From assembly GCF_051622035.1 (NCBI RefSeq), contig NC_135355.1, forward strand, positions 20,724,986-20,788,985: a DNA stretch of 64,000 bases. The letters run 5' to 3'. The position numbers were made by a program, and so were the translations under genes. Origin of the DNA: Arctopsyche grandis. Taxonomy: Eukaryota > Arthropoda > Insecta > Trichoptera > Hydropsychidae. Positions 1 to 16,219 of the stretch are shown here, one piece after another. Under the pieces are notes generated by a model, which had not been told where the DNA came from, ran no database searches, and worked only from the letters and a program-made list of their open reading frames with translations. The first letter of the stretch is position 1; each line of letters opens with the position of its first letter.

Positions 1-52
1 TATTCGTGTCCTTTCCGAAACCACCCGTTGAAATCAATGGGCACAACGCTAG
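1..52 (+). mobile_element. Helitron 3' end fragment
   Basis: The fragment ends in CTAG followed by TATA, 10 bases after an imperfect hairpin (CCCGTTGAAATCAATGGG). This is the usual layout of a Helitron 3' terminus: a subterminal hairpin, then CTRR. The same end occurs reversed at 9627 and 13197. It lies about 130 bases upstream of the MIC19 start codon and runs off the window edge. Confidence 0.6.
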
Positions 53-138
53 TATAATATTAGGTTGTAGTCCAATGTCAACTGCAAATTGGAAGAATTT
101 CATATGCATTTCATAGCAGTTGGTAGCCGTGGCAAGGT

Positions 139-165
139 GTCAGTTGTCAGTTGTCAGTTGTCAGT
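139..165 (+). promoter_or_regulatory. Tandem TCAGT-containing 7-mers in the MIC19 leader
   Basis: Four TCAGT words lie in a GTTGTCA tandem run just upstream of the MIC19 ATG. TCAGT is the arthropod initiator core, so these may be multiple start sites; a simple repeat in the 5' UTR is the alternative. Confidence 0.3.
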
Positions 166-182
166 GGCGACCGGCGATCGCG

Positions 183-3100
183 ATGGGTAACTCTTCGTCC
201 AGTCAGCCGCGCTCCGTCTCCTTCGAAAACCGACAGCCGATTCAGCTGACGGAAGCCGCTCTGCGCAAAGCGGCTGCGCAGTCGCAGTCGCCCTCTACTC
301 GACCGGAAACGGAAACGGAAACGGAAACCCATTCGACCAGACCGACGTCTTCTCCCCCTCAGGTCCTTACATAATATCGCACTCGCCACGCTCTGCTCTA
401 CATACACTCTCTACACCCCACACTCTACCGTAACCACTCGCTTGACATTTCTATTGACGTCATCCTTCTATTTCTGTGCACGCATTGCATGTGACACCAT
501 TTTCTCATTTGTTATTTGTCATAAGGACATCTTCCTTTCATGGAATTCTGTCATTTCTATCGTCTCCTCGATATTTTATTCGTACTTTTCCGGATACACC
601 CGCCTCGTGAATTGCTTCGTGATTACCGTATTGAATAAAGCTTATTCGAATATAAAAAAATTCTGATGTGACCAACCCATGATATTATCTATGTATTTGA
701 GAAATATAAGAAGGTCACAAAACTAAATTCGATAATTAAACATACATACTCGTTCACACATACTGGTTATGAGAGCATTTTCGATACAAATTGAGCGCAA
801 ATCTAGGGAAACTTACCTGTTCCGGTTGTCCGATTTTGTTCAATTTTTTTTTATTACTTAAAATCACTATAATTATTATACACATTAAATGTCAAGAAAA
901 TAAAAATAATTTAAAAGGTCAAAATAAAATAATGAAATATTGTTTTAAAAAAAAATATTACTTCCGATTTATGAATTCTGACCAAAACCTTTTCAGCTCT
1001 AAGTTAGTGCATAAGGAATACAAATATAAATTTTCAGTTTGATACGTTCAGGGTTGTGGAAAGAATCGTGGTCACAACATTTTTGACTTTTCTAAGAGGA
1101 AAAAAATCCCACTTCCGGTTCATTAAATTTAGTGATTTTTTTTATTTTTCGTGAAGAGCACACTTATTTAAGAGGTCGAATAAAATAGCGGAAGAAAAAT
1201 TGGACAAGAGTAAACTGCCACTTCCAGTCGACAGCTGCTTACCAAATTTTATACATAACTTGGTATTAAACTTAAACTTCTAGATATGAAATTTCAGTTC
1301 AATAAATTAAAAGGTTTCTAAGAGAAACATAAAAAACCTCGATTCTCTAGAGTAAAAGTACTACTTCCGGTTCAGATAAAAATATTAAAAAAATATTAGG
1401 TTATAAAATTTATAATTTCTATTATATATAAAAAAAATCTCAGTCCGATTAAGGTAGCAGTTTGTGAGATAATTGAATTCAAAAACTTTTAAAAAAAAGG
1501 GGATCCTATAAGGGCGGTTTCAGACTAGCGTTTTTTTCTGCGCGTATACGGTCGTTTCGGCATACGCGCTTACACGCGCGCTACTTTTCGCGCTTCAAAA
1601 AACCGGACGCGCGTACACGGGCTTATTCCGGCGTTTTCGCTAAAACCGGTAGTGGTGATTAAGTATCAACATGGATAATACGAGCTTATAAGCGCGTATA
1701 CGCTCGTAAGAGTTGCGCGTATGGAAAACGACGCGCCTATACGCGCCTACATGCACTTCAAAAAACGAGATTATACGAGCGTATAAAACGCTAGTCTGAA
1801 ACCGCCCTAAGGGGAGGTACCATTTCTGGTCAACTTTTTTTTTTTTTACAAAATTTACGTCATATCGATAAGAATTTCAGTAACTGATTCTATGTTTCAG
1901 TTCGATAGGACTAACGGTGTTCAAAAAATCCCCAAAATACACAGGCATACACACACACTTTTTTTATAGATCATGAAACCATGATCAGAAATCGATTCCG
2001 AGTTCAGTCAAAATCTCGAGTTCGAATTTTCGCATGTTCACTAAACTATTGTTACTACGTACATACTAGATAAAGTAATAAAAATAAATATTATAATATA
2101 ATACAGCTTATTTATCCGACCAATAAATTTTTAAAATTCACATTTTTATTTTGATCACATTCTTAGGGTTATTGCAAAATGAAACTTTTTTCCATAATTC
2201 GTAATAGTAAGTAATATTAACACATTATTGTATCCTAAAAAAGTCTGAAAATTCAATACTTTACGAAAAATCTAATTTGATTATCACATGTATTTTTTTA
2301 TAGATTCTGGAATTTATGTATAAATAAGTATTATTTAGTGAACATGCACGTCCACAAGACCATGAAAGTTCATATTCTTGTTAGGATAGCACATTATGTA
2401 CGTTATTTTTTATTTTTCTAATGTACGAAATATTTTCATGATAAGCGCTAATGTGAGATTATGTAGACTAAATATGTACGTAGTAATTCATAGGTACAAT
2501 ATTATGATTTCATATTAATGGTTTTCTTGAGAGACGATTTCCGTTGTAGTTATGATGCAGTTTTTAAATTATTTGAAAAATGTCATCTTCCGATAACAAA
2601 AATTACCAATACGTACCTCATCAATTCCGTGCAATATTTGAAATATAATTATCATTTGTTAGTAATATTTCGAACTCGTTCGTGACATTAGTATACACTT
2701 GTATTTTCACATTTATGTACATGCCAATTGTGTGTAAGACCCGACAAAACATATCGGCGTTTCCCGATTAAATTTAACAATTTTGTAAATCAAAATGTAA
2801 CCTTAAATATTTTAAGCATTTTGTAAGGAAATATCCTTTTCAAGATCATACATACATACATATGTATGTATATCTTAAATTAAATTTTAATTGCACATGT
2901 CCTCTTTCGTGTCCCATAAATAAAACAGTTTGTGAGCCTTTCAAGCAAAATATAATAAGATATTTCTCTTAATTAAATGATAAAGTTACCTAGAACTTTT
3001 TTATAATCTTGAGTTGTGACCATAGATGTAGAATAACCTAGATATGCCTTTACTTACAAATTTCGTTGGAGATCTTGTCACCACTAACGGGGGGTTTAAC

Positions 3101-4397
3101 CAGCGGGGAAGTGGTGAAAAAAAAGGTCGACGCAGCGGTCGGCAGTGGTCAGCAACCAGTTTATGTACATATGTACATGTACTGAAGTTTTATTTTATTT
3201 ATAACTTTATTTTATTGGACACTCCGCGTGACAGTAAACCAAACTAATAAAGCCATATTAAGAAAAAAATATTTAGCTATACACACTATATTAAACTACA
3301 AATGTATGTTACTATAATAAAACCATCATTAACTATTACAATATTTAAACATTAGTAACTTCCACAAGGATCAATTTTAAAGCTGACACTTTATTTAGTT
3401 CATTGTTTGTAGTTTTAAACTTAATGTCGATTTCTGAATTTCCTTCAGTGCCAACAAGATATACGCGTGCATTTAGTGGCAAAGGTTATCGACCGCTGTT
3501 CCATCAGTACATACATCGCGCCGATATTTCATTATATGTTAAAATACTACTATAATTGAAGACATTATATGTATATTAATTCTTACTTATGATATGTGAT
3601 GCCATCCGCCTTTTTATGTTTCCTTGAGTAATTGTAACACAATTTCACTGAATACGTTGGCATTTTCGAAAAATGTTAATCGACCTTCCGACTTAGAAGC
3701 TAACTAGCTACTGATAGAGAGTGTGCATGCACTGCACTTTTTTTTGTGTGTGCATGCACCAACAGGGTGATCGGCTTAGGGCGTTAGGGCGTATCTATGT
3801 ATTATAAATCTATGGTTGTGACTTATACGGTTAAATATAACTTAGAAAAATGGTCGACAGTCACGCAAATTATATCTTAATTTTTACTATATTTCTTGTA
3901 ATTTCCTTGTTTCTTTTTGGTTTAATCGCACTATGAAATTTTATTTTATGTTTTATAGGGGTATCCTCAAGTCCCTCCGAATTTTTATAAGCCACAATAT
4001 GATTACAGTGGTGAGGAAGAGTATTGGACAAAACGCATAGAAACACTAAAGCGTACACATACCTCTTTGAATAATAAGATGGAGCAAGAATATGATAAAG
4101 CCGTAGCTGAAACCGGTCAGATGTTTAAAAGAGCTCAGGCTTCAAACGTCGGTGGTAAACTGCCACCATGTCAAGAAGCGAAGAATTTGGTATAGATAGA
4201 GAAAATGCAGTGAATATATGTATATATATATATCTCATAAAGTGGTATATTTTTTTAATACTTGATTTTTTTTGTTTTAGGTTCTCAAATGCTATAATGA
4301 AAATTCGACTCAACCGTTGTTATGTGCACATTTTGTTAATGAATTCAACAATTGTGTGAATAATAAAAGGTTGGAAACTACAGCCACTGGTGCATAA
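183..4397 (+). CDS. Chchd3: MICOS complex subunit MIC19 (CHCHD3/6 family)
   Basis: Coding exons: 183-362, 3959-4189 and 4281-4397, all joined in phase 0, giving 175 residues. Family role: MIC19 sits on the inner mitochondrial membrane facing the intermembrane space and helps MICOS hold crista junctions. Seen in the sequence: the start MGNSSSSQ is an N-myristoylation-type sequence; exon 2 encodes a charged, probably coiled-coil stretch (EEEYWTKRIETLKR); the C-terminus holds a CHCH domain with two CX9C motifs (C131/C141 and C152/C162), one crossing the exon 2/3 junction. The ATG at 183 is chosen because only it gives the myristoylation start; the open frame extends upstream into the tandem-repeat leader. 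A hexamer repeat near 304-330 encodes a run of ET pairs. The protein is shorter than the roughly 220 residues usual for the family, so a middle exon could be missed in the long first intron, or the linker is short. Poly(A) signal at 4468. Confidence 0.9.
780..2085. repeat. Interspersed repeat A, long copy in MIC19 intron 1
   Basis: Sequence here recurs at 30185-30505 and 44440-45160, with shared words such as AGTAAAAGTACTACTTCC and GATACGTTCAGG. All three copies end in the same motif, ACTATTGTTACTACGTAC followed by TAGATAAAGTAA. No coding capacity is seen. It is interrupted by the MITE at 1512-1807. Class unknown; the small hairpin at the end (ATCTAT...ATAGAT) suggests a non-autonomous DNA element or Helentron-like copy. 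Confidence 0.55.
1512..1807. mobile_element. PIF/Harbinger-like MITE
   Basis: The 296-bp element has near-perfect terminal inverted repeats (GGGCGGTTTCAGACTAGCG at the left, its reverse complement at the right) and a TAA duplication at 1509-1511 and 1808-1810. A 3-bp TWA-type target and G-rich TIRs fit PIF/Harbinger. The interior is rich in CGCG and GTATACG words and has no ORF. It sits inside repeat A. Confidence 0.8.
2086..3958. other. Remainder of MIC19 intron 1, no gene seen
   Basis: AT-rich sequence without a recognisable coding exon. It contains only short TACATA/TATGTA microsatellite patches and a small palindrome around TGCATGCA near 3722-3760. The 67-codon open frame at 3044 has no splice context or recognisable sequence. 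Confidence 0.5.
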
Positions 4398-4467
4398 AAG
4401 TGCTAACTGTCTTAGTAAATTTTTTGCAATTTATTAGTTCTATAATTGTTGTATATATGTACTTGTT

Positions 4468-4473
4468 AATAAA
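4468..4473 (+). terminator. Poly(A) signal for MIC19
   Basis: AATAAA, 71 bases after the MIC19 stop codon. Confidence 0.6.
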
Positions 4474-4939
4474 ATACTAAAATGTAGCTTCAAACTGTTG
4501 TTTTTTTTTGTTGAGTAAGTAAATACTATTATTTTAGTTTACAAATTAAATTAAACTTCATCATTTATTTGATTTGACAACATTGTATAGTTCAAATCGA
4601 ATTTTGATTCATGCTTAAATCGGAATTCATAGTTCATAAAAATGTAATATCTAATTAAAATTTATAAATAAATATTTTAAAATTAAAATTGCGTTCATAC
4701 CAAAAAATAGCTAGCGTCGCCCAAACTTGCCCTGGCGTGTGGATGGTGGGGAGGGGGGGGGGGGATCTTTGGTATTTTTTTATGGAAAATGTGATCCTTT
4801 TTAAAATCAGAAATCTTCAGTTGGTTATTTAATCCATCATTATTTTTGGTCTTTAAATAAAAAAAAACTTCATATATTGTTACTACGTACATAGATAAAG
4901 TAAAAAGAGAAAAGTTAAGTGCGGTTGATCTGGTGCAAT

Positions 4940-5970
4940 GTAGCTGGACAACCATCTCTCTTTGTCGTACAGCCTTACTTAACCCTTTGACTGCTACAAC
5001 AACGATATATCGTTGTCATGAAAACGGCGAAGACTGCTAACAACGATCGTTGTTGACGTCATAATTGCCGTATTCCAATACTTTCTATACGCAGTACGTC
5101 AGGTGTATGAAACAATCGATTGCTTTCCACGACAATGAGCTGCCATAATTCATCGGTAAAAAATAAATCGAAGTAAGACATTGGCAACGCGTTAGTTGGG
5201 TTAAAATAAATAATTATTTTTTTTACATATATACCAGGAAGCCTTTACAGGCAAACACCAATGCGCCTTCTTGGCCAATTACAATTTATTACAATGCAGA
5301 ATTTTTATTACAAGTCGTTGAATTACGAGACACTGAAAAACTCGCAAATTAACGATATACATTTTATTGTACATTAATCATACTACAAATAGTGGTGACA
5401 TAGTAAGTAGGAAGGATTTATAGCCAACTGAAATGCATATCAAATGTTTATGATACATGTTGAAAAATTATTTGATTACTTGAAATTTCGCATCCTTGTG
5501 TGTCTCACTCACACGCATATAAAACCAAAAAAGAAAGAGAGAAAGACCGCTACCTGTTTCAAATGTATCGCATGTTGAAAAGATACATCGATGTCTAAAA
5601 ATAGATTATTGAAAAAAATAATGCACCCAACAACAATAGTCAAAACTTATTGAATGTAAAACCAAGACAGAAAGAGAGAGCGTGAGTCCACAACTGCTTC
5701 TTAAAAATGTATATAAAGTATTACAAAAATTACGGGCGTTCGGCGAAGTAAGTATGTATGTATGTAAAAAAAATAATATATAATTTTTTTTTCAAAATAA
5801 TTACAAATGTTAGCATTTTTCGCTTGGATTTTGAAAAACCTCGTAGCAGCCAAAGGGTTAATGTGCATGAACAGGATACAAGAGGAACAGCCTGTTCCTC
5901 TTGTATCCTGCTCGTGCACATTAAGTAAGGCTGCACGACAAAAAGAGAGAATTTCAGCGCACGCCACTGA
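4940..5970. mobile_element. hAT-type palindromic MITE, split by a piggyBac MITE
   Basis: The right half (5862-5970) and a short left piece (about 4950-4982) match the palindromic MITE seen whole at 33310-33468: GTCGTACAGCCTTACTTAA, a GGATACAAGAGGAACAG hairpin and CACGCCACTG at the end. The left terminal repeat is truncated near 4950. The element at 4979-5861 is inserted at the TTAA within its arm. Confidence 0.75.
4979..5861. mobile_element. piggyBac-type non-autonomous element
   Basis: TTAA flanks both sides (4979-4982, 5858-5861). The ends are CCCTTTGACTGCTAC and GTAGCAGCCAAAGGG, inverted and typical of piggyBac CCCTTTG termini. There is no transposase frame. The inner left end carries an ACAACGATATATCGTTGT palindrome. 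An LINE/SINE-type tail motif (CAGGAAGCCT...CTTCTTGGCC) lies at 5236-5275. Confidence 0.75.
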
Positions 5971-6174
5971 TCTTGAGCATAGTGGTGAGTGCACCCGTAC
6001 TAACAAAAGTGCTGCCATGTGTACATATGACTATTTTCGGAAACGTCATACTGTAACAATATTGACTCGACGATACGACACTAGCAATATTGCCCCGTAT
6101 CCTTACGCTCTAATGTATATGTAAGCCGATTTTGCCTTGTACTCTAGATCAGAGCATCGTAACCTGAGTACCGC

Positions 6175-6270
6175 GACAACGTAGAAGCGTATAGCACCAT
6201 CTAGATCTAACGCGTGCGAGCGAGATGCGTGAAAAGGTTGCGATGCTCTGCTCTAGACACGCAACACGAA
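6175..6270. repeat. Dispersed repeat shared inverted with 46870-46950
   Basis: The stretch containing GTAGAAGCGTATAGCA and AACGCGTGCGAGCGAGAT reappears in reverse orientation near 46880-46940. GC and CG density is above the surroundings. Class unknown. Confidence 0.45.
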
Positions 6271-6543
6271 CAACTTTTAGATGCTAACATCATCATACAG
6301 CTGCAACATGCCACCTTAAGTAAAGACATTGCACACGGCACATATTGAACTACAACATATAAACCTGTAAATTGGACTCAACGGGCAGTTCAGTCAGCCA
6401 CTCCACCAGAAGTAGAGCAACTAGTTCCTTCTCCTCGAGTACACTGTACATACAAAATATATATATTTGTAATAACTGAACAATAAAGAAACTTCTTTCA
6501 AACACAATCATGTTTCGATAGGCTGGGACACTGGTCAACATAT

Positions 6544-6863
6544 TGTTGCGTGGACGTGAAGTGGGGGCTTCCAGAATCAGAGAGAAAGACGCAGGAAGTA
6601 GCGGTTTATTCGTGCGCTCTCGTCGGCGCCCCAGGTCGGAATAGTTTCCAGGCTGAGAACGCCCCATATTTATACCCATTGGGTACAACACACATACATA
6701 CATACACATGTAAACTATTCGTCGATGAGTGGGGCGATCCCATTGGCCGTTACATACGGCTTATTCATTCGGCGAGGACATTTTGGCGCGAACGAGAGAT
6801 CAGGTGATTAGCGCTCGTAAGCCATCGGTTCACGAGCGCCACCCACCTAATCTCTACGTTACA
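6544..6863. mobile_element. Solo LTR, family 1, intact copy
   Basis: The 320-bp unit begins TGTTGCGTGGACGTGAAG and ends CTACGTTACA (TG...CA ends). It is flanked by a 4-bp duplication, ATAT, at 6540-6543 and 6864-6867. It has a TATTTATACCC TATA-like box near 6667. Related copies are at 20371-22356 and 37610-38265. Ends and duplication length fit a Gypsy-type retrotransposon LTR left after recombination. Confidence 0.75.
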
Positions 6864-6944
6864 ATATCAATCCCTGCTCACAAGACCTTAAAACGTTGAA
6901 CTAAGTAATCTACATTTTATATACATACAAACATATGTATATCT

Positions 6945-7600
6945 ACCAAGAAGGCCTATTAGGTAAACCGCAAAGTGCCTTCCTGGCCAATTACAAACAT
7001 CGATATACAATTTTTAGAGTATTTTTAAAAAGCATCATAGAGATGTCTATGGATAAATTTTGACATATTTTTGATAAACTTACATTTTCCAAGCATTTTT
7101 TTAAATATAAATCGTCAAATTTTGTGGTGCTTAGAAAATTGCGAGACATTAATGAAAAAATTGCGAGAAAATGAGTAAAGGTTGCCAATTTGTTGGAACC
7201 GTTTCAATGAAAATCAGATAAATTGGCAAACTCTGATACAAAACGATAGACCTGGAGTCACAAACCAAAATCTGGCCAGCAGTAGCGGCTCGTGAGATTT
7301 CATAGTGGGAGGGGGGGGGGGGGGCTGCAGAGATTATTCAGGCTGTAGTAGCTCGTTAACCCAATGATCGAACCGGTGATCGAATGAAAACAAAATAGCT
7401 TAAATATGTACTATACTGGGAGGCTGCAGCCCGCAGCCCTTGTAGACGACAAAAATAGCATGCATTTGTACTGTATTGGAAGGACTGCAGCCCTGCAGCC
7501 CATATGGACGAGCCGCCACTGCTGGCTAGCAGCCAACAGTGGGACTCGAACCCGTGACCACTATGTTCGAAAACATATATTCTAAACACTAGTGCACATT
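6945..7600 (-). mobile_element. tRNA-derived SINE, split by a MITE
   Basis: Read on the minus strand, the head at about 7525-7600 holds a B-box (GGGTTCGAGTCCCAC) in a tRNA-like sequence. The body shares GTGACTCCA...TCAGAGTTTGCCAA with the SINE at 10914. The tail at 6945-6995 has a hairpin-like LINE-type end (CCAAGAAGGCCT...CCTTCCTGG). A MITE at 7280-7521 interrupts it. Confidence 0.6.
7280..7521. mobile_element. hAT-type MITE inside the SINE
   Basis: TIRs CAGTAGCGGCTCGT and ACGAGCCGCCACTG; the 8-bp flanks CTGGCCAG (7272-7279) and CTGGCTAG (7522-7529) differ at one base. It contains a run of Gs near 7311 and CTGCAG repeats. Confidence 0.7.
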
Positions 7601-7653
7601 TACATATATATGTAATACAATCTCAGTCAGATTGAGTATAATTGAGTGCAATT

Positions 7654-8023
7654 GGTAAACGGAATATTCCGCAAAAAGCGATCTCGCGTAAGTCATTAAA
7701 ATCTCGATCACGGAATATCTGGTACTCGAGTTCTCGTTAGTACTATAGGGGATGAACGAATGAGACGACTGGCATGTTAATGCACGTGTTTTATTTATGA
7801 CAGCTGAAGGCAGAGTGAGGTAGCTAACTCCGAACACAATCGAGTTGGTCCCCACTTGCAGGAAGGTGACCAAACTCGACCATGTCGTATATCGAGCCGC
7901 CACAGTACAATATTTCGCGAGTTTTTGGGTTCAGATTGATGGAGTTTTCGGGTGCCAAATGTTCCGTGATCGAGATTTCAGTGACTTGGCGAGATCGCTT
8001 TTTGCGGAATAATCACCGAACCG
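7654..8023. mobile_element. Foldback element, family FB-1
   Basis: The 370-bp element is flanked by GTGCAATT at 7646-7653 and 8024-8031. The arms of about 90 bp are inverted (ATTCCGCAAAAAGCGATCTC and its complement, then TCTCGATCACGGAA). The outermost ends differ: GGTAAACGGA at the left, GGTTCGGTGATTA (read inwards) at the right. The same end pair occurs in the elements at 37745 and 23520. It lies about 200 bp upstream of the abstrakt start codon, so it may sit in that promoter. Confidence 0.75.
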
Positions 8024-8223
8024 GTGCAATTAGGCAAAGATTAAAAATACATCAGAACCATAAAAAGTTAATATTAAAATTAGTGGATTTGGATAATGAA
8101 AGATTATGATGAGGTGCAGTATTTGTAATTTGTGGTGTTATTGTCAAAAATGTGTGTTTTGACAGTTGTGTCAAACTTAGTAGACGAAGTGTAGGGCAGG
8201 GCGGTTGAAACGTTAGCGTAAAT

Positions 8224-14232
<6,009 letters not shown>

Positions 14233-14244
14233 TTTTACAGATTG

Positions 14245-14250
14245 AATAAA
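14245..14250 (+). terminator. Poly(A) signal for abstrakt
   Basis: AATAAA 13 bases after the stop codon; the gene ends tail-to-tail with SLC35B4. Confidence 0.6.
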
Positions 14251-14569
14251 AATTAATACGATTTAAAAATATATGTTTTATTTTCATGTATTGAAAATTA
14301 AAAATATTTGATCACACATTTTAAACACAATATATCAGTTTTTCTTATATAACAAAAAAAATACATTCAGACTAGATTTTATCAAACGAAATATCATAAT
14401 TTGTGAATCTTTACATAGTTGTTATATAACATTATTTAAGTGTAGTGCCTGTAGTTAAAAGTACAATATACATACATAAGTATCGCGATTTCACAACCAA
14501 CCAACATGTAAATATATTAATCAAATCTTGAATACTGATAATAGGAAAATTAAGTAGCTTTGCCATCTA

Positions 14570-14575
14570 TTTATT
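14570..14575 (-). terminator. Poly(A) signal for SLC35B4
   Basis: AATAAA on the minus strand, 34 bases after the stop codon. Confidence 0.55.
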
Positions 14576-14608
14576 GATTATATTTTTTAATACTGATAGT
14601 AAAATTAT

Positions 14609-15559
14609 TCAATTGACTTTTGATTTAAATACATCAAAAAACAATAGGGTGCCAATGAAAACAAATACTGAACCGATCCAGTGCGTGTAAGTAAAAACAT
14701 TTTCAAAGAATACAACAGAAAGAAACAACGAAGAGAACTTTCTGAGGGTCAAGACGAGGGTCACTGTCAGGGATGAGCATTCAGAAGTCAACGTGTAAAC
14801 AGAACGTATACAGATATACTGCGTAAGGACATTACCTGCTAGCAACAACCAAGCTGAAGCAACATCGCCTAGAACCGGAATAAAAACTGGCACACTGTCT
14901 GAACAAGTCTTAATAGCCGTCGTCAAATCTTCGTGCAAAAATAAGAAAAGGGGTAACGGCAGCAGATGTGTGTAGTATAGAACGTCTTTTGAGTGTTTTC
15001 CACATCGTTGATATAACGATTCTTGCAAGAGGCCCATGAAAGCGCCTATTAGAAGTGCGAAAATCAGTAGGACGACTCCGATGCACCAGTGAAAGAAATT
15101 AAATTGAGTAATTTCAAGAGGATCAGGCGCATTCTTGGCTGAAGATAATGTGCACAGTATAATCCCACCCGTTATAAACATGGCTGAAATGTATTTGCCT
15201 ATCGAATACTGACGTTTCTTTATGAATATCCCCATGGCCATATTAGCTACGATTGAACCCGATTTAATGATTATGTGAAGAGTATTTGGCACATTTAAAT
15301 TATAAGCATAATTGTTACACACGCTTGTGATGAAAAATAATGCGACTAACCATATACAGTCTTTTATTGGGATTTCAGATTGCCTTCGCCCGAATTGGCA
15401 AGTAAAAATGAAACCTTCTAGTGATATGAATAGAAATTGCAAGAAAGTTATGAGATTCGCAACTCCTATGAGATTACTGACTAGTTTTTCTAAAATTAAT
15501 ACATTTATACAACAGCCCAAAAATACAAGCGATGTGGTGATGGCTATCTTGACACTCAT
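14609..15559 (-). CDS. Slc35b4: Nucleotide-sugar transporter, SLC35B4 family (fly Efr)
   Basis: A single-exon gene of 316 residues (human SLC35B4 has about 330). Family role: multi-pass antiporter of the ER/Golgi membrane carrying UDP-xylose and UDP-GlcNAc, with GDP-fucose reported for the fly protein. Seen: about ten hydrophobic segments; FLGCCINVLILEKL near the start; TFLQFLFISLEGFIF; the family block NNYAYNLNVPNTLHIIIKSG followed by S, then ANMAMGIFIKKRQYS. The start is the first ATG giving MSVKIAITTS; the frame is open a little further up but only from a GTG. Its 5' end faces SNRNP48 about 660 bp away, so the two may share a bidirectional promoter. No damage is seen. Confidence 0.93.
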   Translation of the reverse strand: MSVKIAITTSLVFLGCCINVLILEKLVSNLIGVANLITFLQFLFISLEGFIFTCQFGRRQSEIPIKDCIWLVALFFITSVCNNYAYNLNVPNTLHIIIKSGSIVANMAMGIFIKKRQYSIGKYISAMFITGGIILCTLSSAKNAPDPLEITQFNFFHWCIGVVLLIFALLIGAFMGLLQESLYQRCGKHSKDVLYYTHLLPLPLFLFLHEDLTTAIKTCSDSVPVFIPVLGDVASAWLLLAGNVLTQYICIRSVYTLTSECSSLTVTLVLTLRKFSSLFLSVVFFENVFTYTHWIGSVFVFIGTLLFFDVFKSKVN

Positions 15560-16219
15560 TTTGAGGATTAATTGTTTGATCACGCGATCAGTTTATTTCT
15601 TCCGTATGGTTATTGTCATTACCGTACTTGTACAATTGTGCTGAAATGTGAAAATTGTATAATAGGATGAAGAATATATTTATATATTAATTTAAAATAT
15701 ACGAGACAAATAGTAAATTTCTATATAATAAGTCGTAGTTATGACATTTCTCATGGAAATCAATAATCAAACTTATACCGATACCTTGGTTTTATTGAAA
15801 GCTTAGGATGAAGTCGTATTTCAATATTAAACTGCATATTATAATTTCAGATGCAATTAGTGCATTATAATAGCGCGTTTAATTCAAAACATCGTAATAC
15901 GATTACAATTTGACGTTTCCAGTGAAAATGAGATAGAACATATCGGCTATTTCGCTCACTCGTTTACGTCAATTTCACACTGAAAATGTAAAATTAAATT
16001 ATCAAATCTTTATAGGTAAATTGAAAGTGTTTTAATACTCGAATAAAATAACGAAAGGAATTTTGAAATATTCAATTTAATAAATATACATTTAAATTTT
16101 ATTTTATAGCAATTTTTAATATGGCAACTTTAGTATGAGCTGTCAGTGTGACAACTGTGCATTTAGAGGTTATGTTAATAAAATATTATATACCTGGAAG
16201 TTATACAGGAAACCTTAAC
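15560..16219. promoter_or_regulatory. Spacer between divergent SLC35B4 and SNRNP48
   Basis: A 660-bp gap between two start codons in opposite directions. No core motif stands out. It holds a weak inverted repeat around TTGACGTTTCCAGTG and CGTCAATTTCACACTG (15909-15982), and TCAGTGTGACAAC just before the SNRNP48 leader (16143), which contains a TCAGT initiator-like word. Confidence 0.35.

Noticed and set aside
120-182. Upstream extension of the MIC19 frame (QLSVVSCQ...)
   Set aside because: It translates the tandem GTTGTCA repeat; the conserved myristoylation start is at 183.
147-407. 86-codon minus-strand frame opposite MIC19 exon 1
   Set aside because: Shadow of the coding exon; the RFRFRF run is the complement of the hexamer repeat.
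5701-6124. Open frames of about 105 codons on both strands with RIQEEQ and CTLS peptides
   Set aside because: They lie in the palindromic MITE, so each strand encodes nearly the same peptide; also seen at 33276.
7356-8109. Several 70-100-codon frames around the SINE and foldback element
   Set aside because: Entirely within repeats; no splice sites or known sequence.
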